A stretch of DNA of 64,000 nt from Clostridiales bacterium. GTDB taxonomy: Bacteria; Bacillota; Clostridia; Saccharofermentanales; Saccharofermentanaceae. The translations under genes and the position numbers were made by a program. Below, piece by piece: positions 35,531-45,424 of this stretch. The number at the start of each line of letters is the position of its first letter. Position 1 is the stretch's first letter. The notes beneath the pieces are model-generated. The model was not told where the DNA came from, did no database searches, and saw only the letters and a program-made list of their open reading frames with translations. The stretch spans positions 1 to 64,000 of the forward strand of contig JAGCGK010000197.1 of NCBI GenBank assembly GCA_017649645.1, read 5' to 3'.

Positions 35531-37765
35531 TTAATCCTGATCGCCGGAAGTTGCAGGCTCATATGACCTGGTCTCAACTTCGACATATCTGTCGGCAACT
35601 GCATTTTTAGCAAGTTCAATAAGTTCTTCCTGGCTGTCATGCTTCTCTTTGCCACGAAGATCAAGTTTATGATATGTTCCGTCAGAGCTTAAGATATGAG
35701 CTCTTACAGTGTCATTAAGTTCAACTTCCAATATCTCCATAACACGGCGGCGGCAGTCCTCATCCTCGATTGGAAACATGAGTTCGACTCGTCTGTTAAG
35801 GTTTCTCGGCATCCAGTCAGCTGATGCGAGATAGAGGTCTTCGTGACCTTCGTTAAGGAAGTAGAAAATTCTTGAATGCTCAAGGAAACGTCCTGTGATG
35901 GATCGAACCGAGATATTCTCAGACATCTTAGGAACACCAGGTCTTAAGCAGCAGATACCACGAACGATAAGGTCTATCTTAACGCCTGCGTTTGATGCTG
36001 CATAAAGTTCCTCGATAACTTCATCATCAACAAGAGAATTGATCTTAGCAATGATCTTAGCTTCCTTACCCTCAATGGCATTTTGAGCCTCACGTCTGAT
36101 CTTCTTGATGAAGTAAGGCTTCATCTCGATAGGTGCAGGAATGAGTCTGTGCCAATGCTGCGGGATCGAGAATCCGGAGAGCATATTAAAGAACTCGGAA
36201 GCATCCTCACCGAAACTCTCGGAAGCCGTAAACAAACCGACATCCGTGTAGATCCTTGCCGTTATATCGTTATAGTTACCTGTTGCAAGGTGAAGATATC
36301 GTCTGATGCCGTCCTCTTCTTTTCGGACAACAAGAGTGATCTTACTGTGAGTCTTAAGACCAACGATACCGTAGATTACGTGGCAGCCCGCTTTCTCAAG
36401 CATCTTTGCCCAGTTGATGTTGTTCTCTTCATCGAACCTCGCCTTAAGCTCAACAAGTACCATTACCTGCTTGCCGTTTCTGGCCGCTTCAAGAAGCGAT
36501 TGAATGATCGGTGATCTTGAAGAAACACGATACAATGTCTGCTTTATCGCGAGAACATTCGGGTCGATAGCAGCCTGATGAACGAACTCCAAAACAGGAT
36601 CAAATGATTCATAAGGATGATGAACTATCCTGTCTTTTTCCTTTATCTGCTCGAAAATGTTATCAAGATCAGAATCGAACATTGATGCCTCAGCAGGAGT
36701 ATGGTGCGGATAGCAAAGATCCGGATGATCATCTTCAAGACTTCCGTATACCTTCATGAGGAACGTAAGGTCAATAGGGCCGTTAACACTGAAGATATCA
36801 TCTTCGCTTATAGCAAGTTCCGTTGTAATGAACTCAAGGATATCAGAGTCGACATCTTCCTCCACTTCCAGTCTTATGATCTCACCGAAACGGCGCTTTC
36901 TAACCTGCTCCTCGATCTCTTTCAAAAGATCTTCGGCTTCATCTTCGTCGATATCAAGATCGGCATTTCTCATGACTCTGTAGCATGCGGAAGCCAATAC
37001 TTTCTGACCGTTAAAGAGCATATCGAGATTAGCCTGGATGATCTTCTCAACAGGGACGAATATAGTTGATTCGCCCTTCTTGATCATATACATTCTCGGA
37101 ACGACATTAGGTACCTGAAGTGTTGCAAAGTTAGCCTCCGGCTCATCACCTTCAGTAACACCTGCTGTTCCATATTCGCCGGAAACCAACGATTTGCTCT
37201 TACTGTCGAGCATAACGCAGAGGTTGAGCATCCTGTTATAGATAAGCGGCAAAGGTCTTGATGAATCAACTCCCATAGGTGTAAGGATCGGATAAAGGAC
37301 ATTCTTAAAGTAGAAGTCGCATATCTCCTGATCATCATCTTCGAGCTCGTCATAATCGAGAATATGAATATCGTGCTGCTTTAGCTGTGGAACAATGGAT
37401 CTCATGTAGGTCGAATACATGACCGACATGGATTCACGGGTCTTCTGATCGATAGCCGTGAGCTGCTCGGTAACAGTCATTCCGGCAACATCTTTCTCTG
37501 TAAAATCGATACTTCTCATATCACGGAGAGAAGCAACGCGGACAATATAGAACTCATCAAGGTTTGATGCTGTGATCGACAGGAACTTGATCCTCTCGAG
37601 AAGAGGATTCTTAACGTCTCTTGCCTCATGCAAGATCCTGTCATTGAATTCGAGCCATGACAGTTCTCTATTAAAGAAACGCTCGGATTTTGATTTTGGC
37701 AAAGATTCTCTGCTCTTTTTCTTGCTCTTTATCTTTTTCGATGTCTTCTTATCAGCCATGGTCAT
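35531..37765 (-). CDS. ppk1: Polyphosphate kinase
   Basis: Ppk1 makes polyphosphate from ATP. The 744-residue protein has the N-terminal FNRELSWLEFNDRIL, the HHPYESFDPVLEFV block, KARFDEENNINWA, and GLKTHSKITLV with the histidine that becomes phosphorylated; a second His-containing LEHSRIFYF follows. An extra acidic/basic N-terminal lead of about 25 residues (Lys, Ser) precedes the conserved part. Its ATG overlaps the ppx stop by four bases (ATGA), so the two are translationally coupled. Length is slightly above 690-720. Confidence 0.95.
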   Translation of the reverse strand: MTMADKKTSKKIKSKKKSRESLPKSKSERFFNRELSWLEFNDRILHEARDVKNPLLERIKFLSITASNLDEFYIVRVASLRDMRSIDFTEKDVAGMTVTEQLTAIDQKTRESMSVMYSTYMRSIVPQLKQHDIHILDYDELEDDDQEICDFYFKNVLYPILTPMGVDSSRPLPLIYNRMLNLCVMLDSKSKSLVSGEYGTAGVTEGDEPEANFATLQVPNVVPRMYMIKKGESTIFVPVEKIIQANLDMLFNGQKVLASACYRVMRNADLDIDEDEAEDLLKEIEEQVRKRRFGEIIRLEVEEDVDSDILEFITTELAISEDDIFSVNGPIDLTFLMKVYGSLEDDHPDLCYPHHTPAEASMFDSDLDNIFEQIKEKDRIVHHPYESFDPVLEFVHQAAIDPNVLAIKQTLYRVSSRSPIIQSLLEAARNGKQVMVLVELKARFDEENNINWAKMLEKAGCHVIYGIVGLKTHSKITLVVRKEEDGIRRYLHLATGNYNDITARIYTDVGLFTASESFGEDASEFFNMLSGFSIPQHWHRLIPAPIEMKPYFIKKIRREAQNAIEGKEAKIIAKINSLVDDEVIEELYAASNAGVKIDLIVRGICCLRPGVPKMSENISVRSITGRFLEHSRIFYFLNEGHEDLYLASADWMPRNLNRRVELMFPIEDEDCRRRVMEILEVELNDTVRAHILSSDGTYHKLDLRGKEKHDSQEELIELAKNAVADRYVEVETRSYEPATSGDQD

Positions 37766-39300
37766 ACCTGCCTTCTGATCTTAAGTATTGCCTTTATTCC
37801 AATGACCTCTTCGAACAGGTCACCTCTGTGATCGAAAGACCACTTCTCGAAGGAGCAGTCATTCGTGGTATTACAGATTATATTGAGTTCATCTCCCTGA
37901 AGATGAACATTGAACTTGCTTATCTTTTGTCTGTGAGAACTGTCCATAGCATCAGCTATACGAAGGATAGCAGTAAGCTTGGAAATAAGGACCTTCTTTT
38001 CTGACGGAAGGTTACCGTAATATGGATCTTCGTACGGATTCTCACGAGGATAGAGCTTAACTACAAGACCAACGATATCAAGTTCGTTATTATCAAGTCC
38101 GATAAGTTCCGTGTAATTGATCAGGAAGTGAGCTGCATCGTTATGACTCTTGGCCTGAACGAACTTACCGACTTCATGAAGGATAGCCGACAACTGAAGA
38201 AGGAATCTCTCGCGAGGCTTTAAACCCGTATATTTTACGGAAGCATCGAAGATCTCCAGCGCAGCCTTCTCGACGAACTCGATATGCTTTTTATCAGTCT
38301 TATATCTCTTTGCTATGTTTCTGGCACCTGAGATAAGATCCGACAGCGGATCGATCATAGGCTTATACTCCATGTTCTTAACTGCGTAGCTGTAGATAAC
38401 GCCGTCAGATAATGATGCCGTCGGGAAATATATCTCGTTAAGACCAGTGTACTCGAGCATGTTCTTAACGATAAGAGCAGCCGGCAGGAGCAATGGTGCA
38501 ATGCTTGACGGTATCGAATCATTAAGAGTAAGGTCAGTAGGTCTTGTGTGAAGGAGGTATTCGTATACCTTCATGAATTCTTTCTTACTTAGGATTACGC
38601 AATCCGAGAAGCCTTTACCTGCAAGGCGCTTGATAAATCCGGTCTCACCGCCGAAAGCTATAAGACTTTTATATGTGATGCCCTTAGGCTCCACCGCGTG
38701 ATAATCATCGAGATCCTGTGCGATGAATTCCTCGAGAACATCTTCATAGTGAGTTGTCTTTTTCTGAAGATCAGAAAGCATCTCGGAAATACGAAGAGAT
38801 CCCAATACCGTATTCTGACTAAAGATAAATTCCGACTTATCGTAAACTGTCGCCTGCATGGAGCCTGCACCGATATCGAGCATCATGGTACCGTGCTCGA
38901 CAATATCCTTAAAGTCAGGCATAGTCTCCTTTACTGCGATATTCTGGTAGAACCTCTCCATCGAGTTATCCAATACATCAACCCTGAAGCCTGTCTTGAT
39001 CTTGATCTGTTCCAAAACAACTTCACGGTTCTTGGCATCACGCAAAGCGGATGTTGCTACACAAAAGATCCTGGATACTTTGTATTCCCTGCACTTGATC
39101 TCAAAACTGTTGAGACAGTCGCAGATCGCATTTATCTGCTCAGTCTGCAGAGCCCTCGTCCTGAAAGCCTGTGTTCCGAGCGATATGTATTTTCTGATCG
39201 TCTCGATCTCTTTAGGGCGTTTTTTCTGCCCGAGTTCAAAGATCTTCAGCCTCGCGGTAAGCGAACCGATGTCGATCACCGCCACCAATTTCTTTGCCAT
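37762..39300 (-). CDS. ppx: Exopolyphosphatase / guanosine pentaphosphatase with HD-like C domain
   Basis: The enzyme hydrolyses polyphosphate ends (and in relatives pppGpp). The 512-residue protein starts with the actin-like phosphate loop AVIDIGSLTARLKI, has the second phosphate loop LDIGAGSMQATVY, and a C-terminal HD-type helical domain (LSAILHEVGKFVQ, then DAAHFLINYTE) as in the long E. coli form. The usual second loop reads DIGGGS; here DIGAGS. Encoded directly before ppk1, which is the classic pairing, and 10 bases after leuB. Confidence 0.92.
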   Translation of the reverse strand: MAKKLVAVIDIGSLTARLKIFELGQKKRPKEIETIRKYISLGTQAFRTRALQTEQINAICDCLNSFEIKCREYKVSRIFCVATSALRDAKNREVVLEQIKIKTGFRVDVLDNSMERFYQNIAVKETMPDFKDIVEHGTMMLDIGAGSMQATVYDKSEFIFSQNTVLGSLRISEMLSDLQKKTTHYEDVLEEFIAQDLDDYHAVEPKGITYKSLIAFGGETGFIKRLAGKGFSDCVILSKKEFMKVYEYLLHTRPTDLTLNDSIPSSIAPLLLPAALIVKNMLEYTGLNEIYFPTASLSDGVIYSYAVKNMEYKPMIDPLSDLISGARNIAKRYKTDKKHIEFVEKAALEIFDASVKYTGLKPRERFLLQLSAILHEVGKFVQAKSHNDAAHFLINYTELIGLDNNELDIVGLVVKLYPRENPYEDPYYGNLPSEKKVLISKLTAILRIADAMDSSHRQKISKFNVHLQGDELNIICNTTNDCSFEKWSFDHRGDLFEEVIGIKAILKIRRQV

Positions 39301-39310
39301 AATAATTGCC

Positions 39311-40369
39311 TCACAAAGACTCGATAACCGCGGAAGTCATCTCTTCTGTGGTTACGAGCTTACCTTCTCCCTTAAAGATATCTGCCGTACGAAGTCCATT
39401 CTCAAGGACTTTGTTGACTGCCTCGTTTATCATATCAGATGCCTTATCCTCACCGAGCGACCATTTGAAGAGCATAGCTGCCGACAATATGGTTGCCAGA
39501 GGATTCGCTATTCCCTTACCAGCGATATCAGGAGCAGAACCGTGAACCGGCTCGTACATGCCGGGCTTACCCGGATCTCCGAGTGATGCAGACGGAAGCA
39601 TTCCGACAGATCCCGTTATCTCTCCTGCCTCGTCGGAAAGAATATCGCCGAACATATTTGAAGTTACGATAACATCAAAGCTCTGTGGTCTTCCGATAAG
39701 CTGCATCGAAGCATTGTCGATATATAAGAATTCTACACTAACTTCCGGGAAATTTCCTGCCTCGCTCTTAACCACCTCACGCCAGAGCCTGCTGGTCTCG
39801 AGAACATTGGCCTTGTCAACGACAGTAAGTCTTTTATCCCTTCCCATGGCATATCGAAAACCCTCTCTTACGATCCTTCTTATCTCGAAGTCACTATACT
39901 CTTCGGTATCGTAAGCTCCGTCATCCGTTCTTCCCTTTTTGCCGAAGTAGATTCCGCCCGTAAGCTCTCGGACGATCAGGATATCCATTGAAGTTACCCC
40001 TTTGATCGGACATGCATCCGCCAAAGCCTCATAAAGAAGAGCCGGTCTTAAGTTTGAATAAAGCCCCAGCTCCTTACGAAGACCGAGAAGCGCCTTCTCA
40101 GGTCTTATGGAAGCGTCCACGTCATCCCACTTAGGTCCGCCGACTGCACCAAGAAGGACTGCATCGCTGTTCTTACAGATATTCAAAGTCTCATCGGTAA
40201 GCGGAACACCGTATTCATCAATGGAACAACCGCCTGCAAGGCACTCTGTAAACTTAAGAGAAAATCCGAGTTTCTCAGAGACGGTATTCATAACCTTAAC
40301 GGCACCGTCAACTACTTCAGGTCCGATGCCGTCGCCTTTTATGAGTGCTATGTTATATTCTTTCATCAT
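39311..40369 (-). CDS. leuB: 3-isopropylmalate dehydrogenase
   Basis: LeuB oxidises and decarboxylates 3-isopropylmalate with NAD in leucine synthesis. Signatures are [21 protein letters not shown], the substrate arginines in [14 protein letters not shown], and [19 protein letters not shown]. The 352-residue length is normal. Its start overlaps the leuD stop by four bases. In B. subtilis-like order leuB follows leuA, but leuA is not in this window. Confidence 0.96.
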   Translation of the reverse strand: MMKEYNIALIKGDGIGPEVVDGAVKVMNTVSEKLGFSLKFTECLAGGCSIDEYGVPLTDETLNICKNSDAVLLGAVGGPKWDDVDASIRPEKALLGLRKELGLYSNLRPALLYEALADACPIKGVTSMDILIVRELTGGIYFGKKGRTDDGAYDTEEYSDFEIRRIVREGFRYAMGRDKRLTVVDKANVLETSRLWREVVKSEAGNFPEVSVEFLYIDNASMQLIGRPQSFDVIVTSNMFGDILSDEAGEITGSVGMLPSASLGDPGKPGMYEPVHGSAPDIAGKGIANPLATILSAAMLFKWSLGEDKASDMINEAVNKVLENGLRTADIFKGEGKLVTTEEMTSAVIESL

Positions 40370-40854
40370 GCATTTCCCTTCGTATATTCCACTAATCCCC
40401 CTGCATCGATTATCTTCTGGATAAACGGCGGGAAAGGCTTAGCCTTAAAAACGAGATCTTTTGTCTTATCGATGATCAATCCTTCTTCGAAATCGACCTC
40501 GACCTCATCACCTTTATCTATTCCTTCAACTGCTTCCTTACACTCAAGGATCGGAAGTCCCATGTTGATGCTGTTTCTGTAAAAGATCCTGGCGAAGTCC
40601 TCGGCAATGACACAGGAAATACCGCTTGCTTTGATCGCAACCGGAGCGTGCTCTCTGGATGAACCGCAGCCGAAGTTCTTACCTGCCACGATGATGTCGC
40701 CCTGATTGACTTCATTAACGAAATTGCTGTCCAGATCCTCCATGCAGTGAACCTTCAAAAGCTCAGGATCTGCAGTCGTCAGGAATCTTGCAGGAATGAT
40801 GACATCCGTATCGATATTATTTCCGTACTTAAAAACCTTACCGCTTACTTTCAT
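40366..40854 (-). CDS. leuD: 3-isopropylmalate dehydratase small subunit
   Basis: With LeuC this forms isopropylmalate isomerase. At 162 residues it is the short archaeal/clostridial type: [37 protein letters not shown] and a Val/Glu-rich end. The GTG-ATG ambiguity is settled by GGAGG 7 bases before the ATG at 40854. The leuC TGA overlaps this ATG by one base. Confidence 0.95.
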   Translation of the reverse strand: MKVSGKVFKYGNNIDTDVIIPARFLTTADPELLKVHCMEDLDSNFVNEVNQGDIIVAGKNFGCGSSREHAPVAIKASGISCVIAEDFARIFYRNSINMGLPILECKEAVEGIDKGDEVEVDFEEGLIIDKTKDLVFKAKPFPPFIQKIIDAGGLVEYTKGNA

Positions 40855-42134
40855 CACAATACCTCCTTAGGTGTTGCTACTCTTCCGAGTATTGCTGATG
40901 CTGCCGCAACCGGTACACCGCTTAAGATGATCTCGGAATCCTTGGCACCCATTCTTCCGACGAAGTTACGGTTGGTCGTCGAGACGCATCTTTCACCGCT
41001 CGCGAGCACTCCCATATGGGCACCGAGACAAGGACCGCATGTAGGTGTTGATATTACGCATCCGGCCTCCTCGAAAACATTCAGAAGTCCTTCATTAAGA
41101 GCGGTCTTATAGACTTTTCGAGAACCCGGGATAATAATGCAGCGGACATTCGGGTCTACTTTCCTACCTTTAAGGATCGAAGCAGCCATCCTGATATCGC
41201 TGATCCTGCCGTTCGTACACGAACCGATAACGACCTGATCGATCTTCATGTCCTTAACATCCTCGGCTTTCTTCGTGTTAGAAGGAAGATGCGGAAGCGC
41301 AACCGTAAGAGGGATTTCAGAAAGATCGATCTCAACTGTCTTGGAATAAACTGCGTCATCATCAGGCACGAAAGCCTTGTACTCACCACTGGTAAATCTC
41401 TCCCGGTTAACCTTATCCATAAAAGCGAGCGCAACTTCATCCACAGGGAAAATGCCGTTCTTGCCGCCTGCCTCGATCGCCATATTGCAGATCGTAAGCC
41501 TGTCTTCCATCGTAAGGTCATGAACACCGTCACCCGTAAATTCGATGGACTTATAAAGAGCTCCGTCAACGCCGATAAGGCCGATAAGATAAAGGATGAT
41601 GTCCTTACCTGTTACGTACTCATTCTTCTTACCAGTGAGAACTACTTTAACTGCTTCAGGAACCTTAAACCAGGTCTTTCCGGATGCCATGGCACAAGCA
41701 AGGTCCGTCGACCCGACGCCTGTCGCGAATGCTCCCAAAGCACCGTATGTACATGTATGCGAATCAGCACCGATGATCGCATCACCCGGAAATACCAAAC
41801 CGTTATCAGGAATGATGACATGCTCGATGCCGTGACCTTCGTCACCCAATTCATAGTACTTGGAAATATTCTTCTCTCTCGCAAAGCACCTCATGCATTT
41901 GGAAAGCTCTGCGGACTTAATATCCTTATTCGGAGTAAAGTGATCAGGAACAAGGCACACTTTATCCTTATCGAAAACTTCTCCGCCCATCTTGCCCAGG
42001 ATCTCAATAGCCGGCGGGGCTGTTACATCATTACCCAAGACCAGATCAAGTCTTGCCTCGATAAGGTCGCCGTCGTGAACTTCATCAAGTCCTGCATGAT
42101 AAGCCAGGATCTTCTGCGTCATCGTCATTCCCAT
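40854..42134 (-). CDS. leuC: 3-isopropylmalate dehydratase large subunit
   Basis: The aconitase-like subunit binding a 4Fe-4S cluster. Features are the start [34 protein letters not shown] with the first cluster Cys, VIGSCTNGR with the second, and [19 protein letters not shown] with the third. The 426-residue length is that of the short type that pairs with a short LeuD. I use ATG 42134, with AAGGCGG about 9 bases upstream; codons further upstream (TTG) would overlap this site. It opens a six-gene operon leuC-leuD-leuB-ppx-ppk1-galM. Confidence 0.95.
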   Translation of the reverse strand: MGMTMTQKILAYHAGLDEVHDGDLIEARLDLVLGNDVTAPPAIEILGKMGGEVFDKDKVCLVPDHFTPNKDIKSAELSKCMRCFAREKNISKYYELGDEGHGIEHVIIPDNGLVFPGDAIIGADSHTCTYGALGAFATGVGSTDLACAMASGKTWFKVPEAVKVVLTGKKNEYVTGKDIILYLIGLIGVDGALYKSIEFTGDGVHDLTMEDRLTICNMAIEAGGKNGIFPVDEVALAFMDKVNRERFTSGEYKAFVPDDDAVYSKTVEIDLSEIPLTVALPHLPSNTKKAEDVKDMKIDQVVIGSCTNGRISDIRMAASILKGRKVDPNVRCIIIPGSRKVYKTALNEGLLNVFEEAGCVISTPTCGPCLGAHMGVLASGERCVSTTNRNFVGRMGAKDSEIILSGVPVAAASAILGRVATPKEVL

Positions 42135-42165
42135 AAGCAAAGTCCGCCTTTGAATTGATAGGAAT

Positions 42166-42195
42166 ATTTTACAACAAAGGCATAGTCATTCTCAA
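42166..42195 (-). promoter_or_regulatory. Promoter of the leuC operon
   Basis: TTGAGA (42190-42195) and TAAAAT (42166-42171) on the minus strand, spacer 18. The start near 42159 leaves a 25-base leader, too short for a leader peptide or a T-box, so any leucine control must act at the promoter. Confidence 0.6.
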
Positions 42196-42233
42196 TTATG
42201 GAAAGTTGGCATTTACTTAACGAAAAGCAGTAT

Positions 42234-43835
42234 TTAAAGCATCTTAAAAACGATCACGTTCCAAGAAAGCGGCTTAACGTGAGTCTTGAAGATACCGTTT
42301 TCGAAAGATATGGAATCAACATTCTTAGGTTCAAAGAACGTGTCATCATTCGGGTCAGTGATTTTCTCCAGATCATCACAAGATATCTCGGAATGGGACT
42401 CCGGTTTGATACCCTTAAATCCGGTAAGATCGATCGTCAGCGGATACTCATCTTTTGAGCTCTTGTTAACGACAAATACTGTTATCCTCTTATTCTCCTT
42501 GTCATAGGCACATGCACTGTCTACAAAGTTAACTCCCTCTTTGCCTGTGTATTGAGATGTATCGTCTACAGCGTAACCCGGCATATCAAATGTCTCGGAT
42601 TCAATCTTAACTTCCAATGATGTTCCCTTCGCATACTTCAAGAGCTGAAGCATTGCATAGTGGGATGCACTTCTCCAGACCTTGTCATGATCTGAAGCAC
42701 AAAGAGCATGAAGTCCGCCTGTCATACAGCCGATCTTAACTCTGTCTGCGTGTCTTAAAAGAGCGAGCTGGATAGATACCATAGAAAGCATATGTTCCAT
42801 ATCTCCGCCCGGGAAAACAAAATGCTTCATATTATCCGGATCATGACGGATATACGTACGCTCCGGATTGAAACTATGATGGATCCTTGCCATGTTGTAT
42901 CTGCCACAACCCGGATTAAGCGGCATATTGGGCCTTATCATGGCACCGTATTCATCAAGAGAGATCATCATCTTCTTTGGTGATCTGTGCTTGGACTTTA
43001 CATAATCACACATTGCTATCTCGGTATTAAGGAAATCCTCGTAGTAGACTGAACCGCCCAAAAGAGCATTAAGGTCTCCCGGAGGAGCACTATGATAGAA
43101 ATGAACAGAAAGATAATCAACTACGTCATAACACTGGTCAAGAACAATCTCATCCCACTCCGGGAAGTGTTCCATAAACGGAGCCGAAGAACCGCATACT
43201 GCTGTCTTGATAGTAGGATCGATCCACTTCATGGCCTTACCGGTCTCAAGACAGGTTACTCCGTAGCCTCTCGGATCTCTTTCCCATGAACCGAGCTGCC
43301 AGTGTCCGTCCATCTCGTTACCGAGATACCATGTATCAACTTTGTATGGAGCTTCATGTCCGTTCTTACGGCGAAGGTCGGACCAGTATGTTCCGCCTTC
43401 ATGATTTGTGTATTCAACGATATCCATGGCATCCTGCATGGTACCCGTACCGAGATTAACCGTATAAAGCGGAGATGTATTTACTTTCTCGGCCCACTGA
43501 AGATATTCATCGTGGCCGACTTCGTTCGTGATGTACTGATACCAGGAAGGATCAAGATGTGTCTTACGCTGATCCTTTGGACCGATGGAGTCTTTCCACT
43601 GCCAGCAGGACACATAGTTTCCGCCCGGCATTCTTACTGCAGGAAGGCCTGTTTTACGAAGTGCATTAATGAAATCAGTCCTAAAGCCCTGCTCGTCTGC
43701 TGTCGGATGTTTTGGATTATACATGGTTCCGTTGACCATGGTTCCGATAGGCTCCAGAAAAGCACTGAAAAGCCTTGGTGATATCTCACCTATCTCAAAC
43801 TCAGGATGAATCGTGATCTTTGCTTCTTTCGACAT
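42234..43835 (-). CDS. abfA: Alpha-L-arabinofuranosidase, glycoside hydrolase family 51
   Basis: GH51 enzymes release arabinose from arabinan and arabinoxylan side chains. The 533-residue protein has the N-terminal ISPRLFSAFLEPIG strand, VRMPGGNYVSCWQW, the acid/base Glu in YLGNEMDGHWQLG, and the nucleophile Glu in MMISLDEYG, followed by a beta-sandwich C-terminal domain. There is no signal peptide, so it acts inside the cell on imported oligosaccharides. The ATG 43835 has GGAGG 5 bases before it; an upstream in-frame start adds 20 residues without such a site. No transporter lies beside it except a MATE gene. Confidence 0.93.
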   Translation of the reverse strand: MSKEAKITIHPEFEIGEISPRLFSAFLEPIGTMVNGTMYNPKHPTADEQGFRTDFINALRKTGLPAVRMPGGNYVSCWQWKDSIGPKDQRKTHLDPSWYQYITNEVGHDEYLQWAEKVNTSPLYTVNLGTGTMQDAMDIVEYTNHEGGTYWSDLRRKNGHEAPYKVDTWYLGNEMDGHWQLGSWERDPRGYGVTCLETGKAMKWIDPTIKTAVCGSSAPFMEHFPEWDEIVLDQCYDVVDYLSVHFYHSAPPGDLNALLGGSVYYEDFLNTEIAMCDYVKSKHRSPKKMMISLDEYGAMIRPNMPLNPGCGRYNMARIHHSFNPERTYIRHDPDNMKHFVFPGGDMEHMLSMVSIQLALLRHADRVKIGCMTGGLHALCASDHDKVWRSASHYAMLQLLKYAKGTSLEVKIESETFDMPGYAVDDTSQYTGKEGVNFVDSACAYDKENKRITVFVVNKSSKDEYPLTIDLTGFKGIKPESHSEISCDDLEKITDPNDDTFFEPKNVDSISFENGIFKTHVKPLSWNVIVFKML

Positions 43836-43927
43836 ACTGACCTCCAAAGTAACGCACTCCCTTATTATTTTGCAGTCAGCAGTCTTTTTCGACAATGGAA
43901 AAAATCAAGCAAAAGACGGGACAGAAG

Positions 43928-45319
43928 TCAGTTCTTTCCCGTGGAGATCTTCTTTATCCACTTTCTGCTCCTAAGTCTTAAGACGCACCAAATGGTCTTT
44001 GCGACCTGATCGAACTTAAGGAAAAAGTAGATCCAAAATGGCGGAAGATGAAGTACAAATCCTGCCAAAAGACCAAGCGGCAATGCAAGTACCCAAAGGA
44101 AGATATTATCTGCGAGCATGAGCATAGTCGTATCTCCGCCGCCTCGCAAAACACCCTTTGTCATGATGCTGTTTGTTGCCTGGAATATGATGATGAAACT
44201 GATCGAATTAAGCAGCTGATAAGCGATGGAAACAGCCTCGGCAGTCGTTTTGTCACCATAAGCAAGAATGATCGGAGTCTTCATGAAGAAGATGAAAAGA
44301 GCGGACAGGAAACCAAGTCCGAATCCAAGTCCAAGGAATAGCCATCCCTGCTCTTCTGCCTTTTCTTTCTTGCCGTTTCCGAGCGTCTGTCCTGTTATGA
44401 TGGCACCAGCCTGACAAACACCCTGGATAACTACGGTACTAAGCTGCTGAGTTACTGCGGTTATTGAATTGGCAGCTACAAAAGCTCCGCCCAAATGACC
44501 GATTACCATCGTTATCGCATTGTTGCCGATAGCATAGATGGCATCGCTCAAGAGCACGGGAATACAAACTCTCAGATATTCTCCTATCAATGCCCTGGTC
44601 TTCATGAACAGATGCTTAAGTCTGTAACCGACCTTTTTATCGATAAATACGAGATAGATAAATACCGCTGATCCTTCAAAGGCTCGAGCTATACATGTAG
44701 CAATGGCGGCACCTTCAATACCGAGTCTTGGAGCACCGAAATGTCCGAAGATCAACATATAGTTGCAGGAAAGGTTTATAAAAAGCGCGACTATCGAGAC
44801 ATAAAGAGGATATCTCGACTGACCGATACTTCTTAGAACAATCGTCGTTACGAGAGAAAGCCCCAGGAAAAAGAACGTCGGGATAGAGTATTTAAGATAT
44901 CTCATTCCGACAAGGATAAGGACCGGCTCAGATGTATATGTCCTCATGATAAATCTCGGAAACAGCAAAGCACCCAGTGCAAATACGGTCGCCACGAGGA
45001 ACATGAGCCTTAACATCAAAGTTATGGTCTGCTTCAGTGATATATCAGCTTTTCCCTCACTGTCGCCGGTGTTCTTCATGCCCCAATATCTGGATACGAG
45101 AACCGAGGCTCCCATACCAAGTCCCATACAGAAGATCTGGAAAACAGTCATGTAAGAGTTGGCCAAGGCAGTTGCCGAGAAACAATTCTGTGATACTCGG
45201 CTGACCATTATATTATCAAGCATTCCGACACTTACTGTAATAAGCGTTTGAAGTGCTATCGGAAAACCCAGGATAAAAACATTCCTGTAAAATTGTTTGT
45301 CCTTTTTAAATAATCTCAT
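43928..45319 (-). CDS. MATE-family efflux transporter
   Basis: The 463-residue protein has twelve hydrophobic helices in two similar halves, the family's QTLITVSVGMLDNIMVSR opening and CQAGAIITGQTLGNG in the second half. MATE proteins export drugs and other cations using sodium or proton gradients. The C-terminal end after the last helix is basic. It has its own promoter and no regulator gene beside it, so the substrate cannot be inferred. Confidence 0.92.
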   Translation of the reverse strand: MRLFKKDKQFYRNVFILGFPIALQTLITVSVGMLDNIMVSRVSQNCFSATALANSYMTVFQIFCMGLGMGASVLVSRYWGMKNTGDSEGKADISLKQTITLMLRLMFLVATVFALGALLFPRFIMRTYTSEPVLILVGMRYLKYSIPTFFFLGLSLVTTIVLRSIGQSRYPLYVSIVALFINLSCNYMLIFGHFGAPRLGIEGAAIATCIARAFEGSAVFIYLVFIDKKVGYRLKHLFMKTRALIGEYLRVCIPVLLSDAIYAIGNNAITMVIGHLGGAFVAANSITAVTQQLSTVVIQGVCQAGAIITGQTLGNGKKEKAEEQGWLFLGLGFGLGFLSALFIFFMKTPIILAYGDKTTAEAVSIAYQLLNSISFIIIFQATNSIMTKGVLRGGGDTTMLMLADNIFLWVLALPLGLLAGFVLHLPPFWIYFFLKFDQVAKTIWCVLRLRSRKWIKKISTGKN

Positions 45320-45356
45320 TTGCTTCTCTCTTTATATCAACACAACAACGAGAGAT

Positions 45357-45365
45357 ATTCTAACA
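45357..45365 (-). promoter_or_regulatory. Extended -10 promoter of the MATE gene
   Basis: TGTTAGAAT on the minus strand, with a T-rich region upstream but no clear -35 box. The start would be near 45350, about 31 bases before the ATG. Confidence 0.4.
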
Positions 45366-45424
45366 CTTATATCAAGGAAAAATCACCCATAAATTCTAGT
45401 AAAAAGTATGACATTCCCAGATGA

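Noticed and set aside
41289..42158. 289-codon open frame on the plus strand opposite leuC
   Set aside because: Antisense shadow of a conserved gene; no start signal or recognisable domain.
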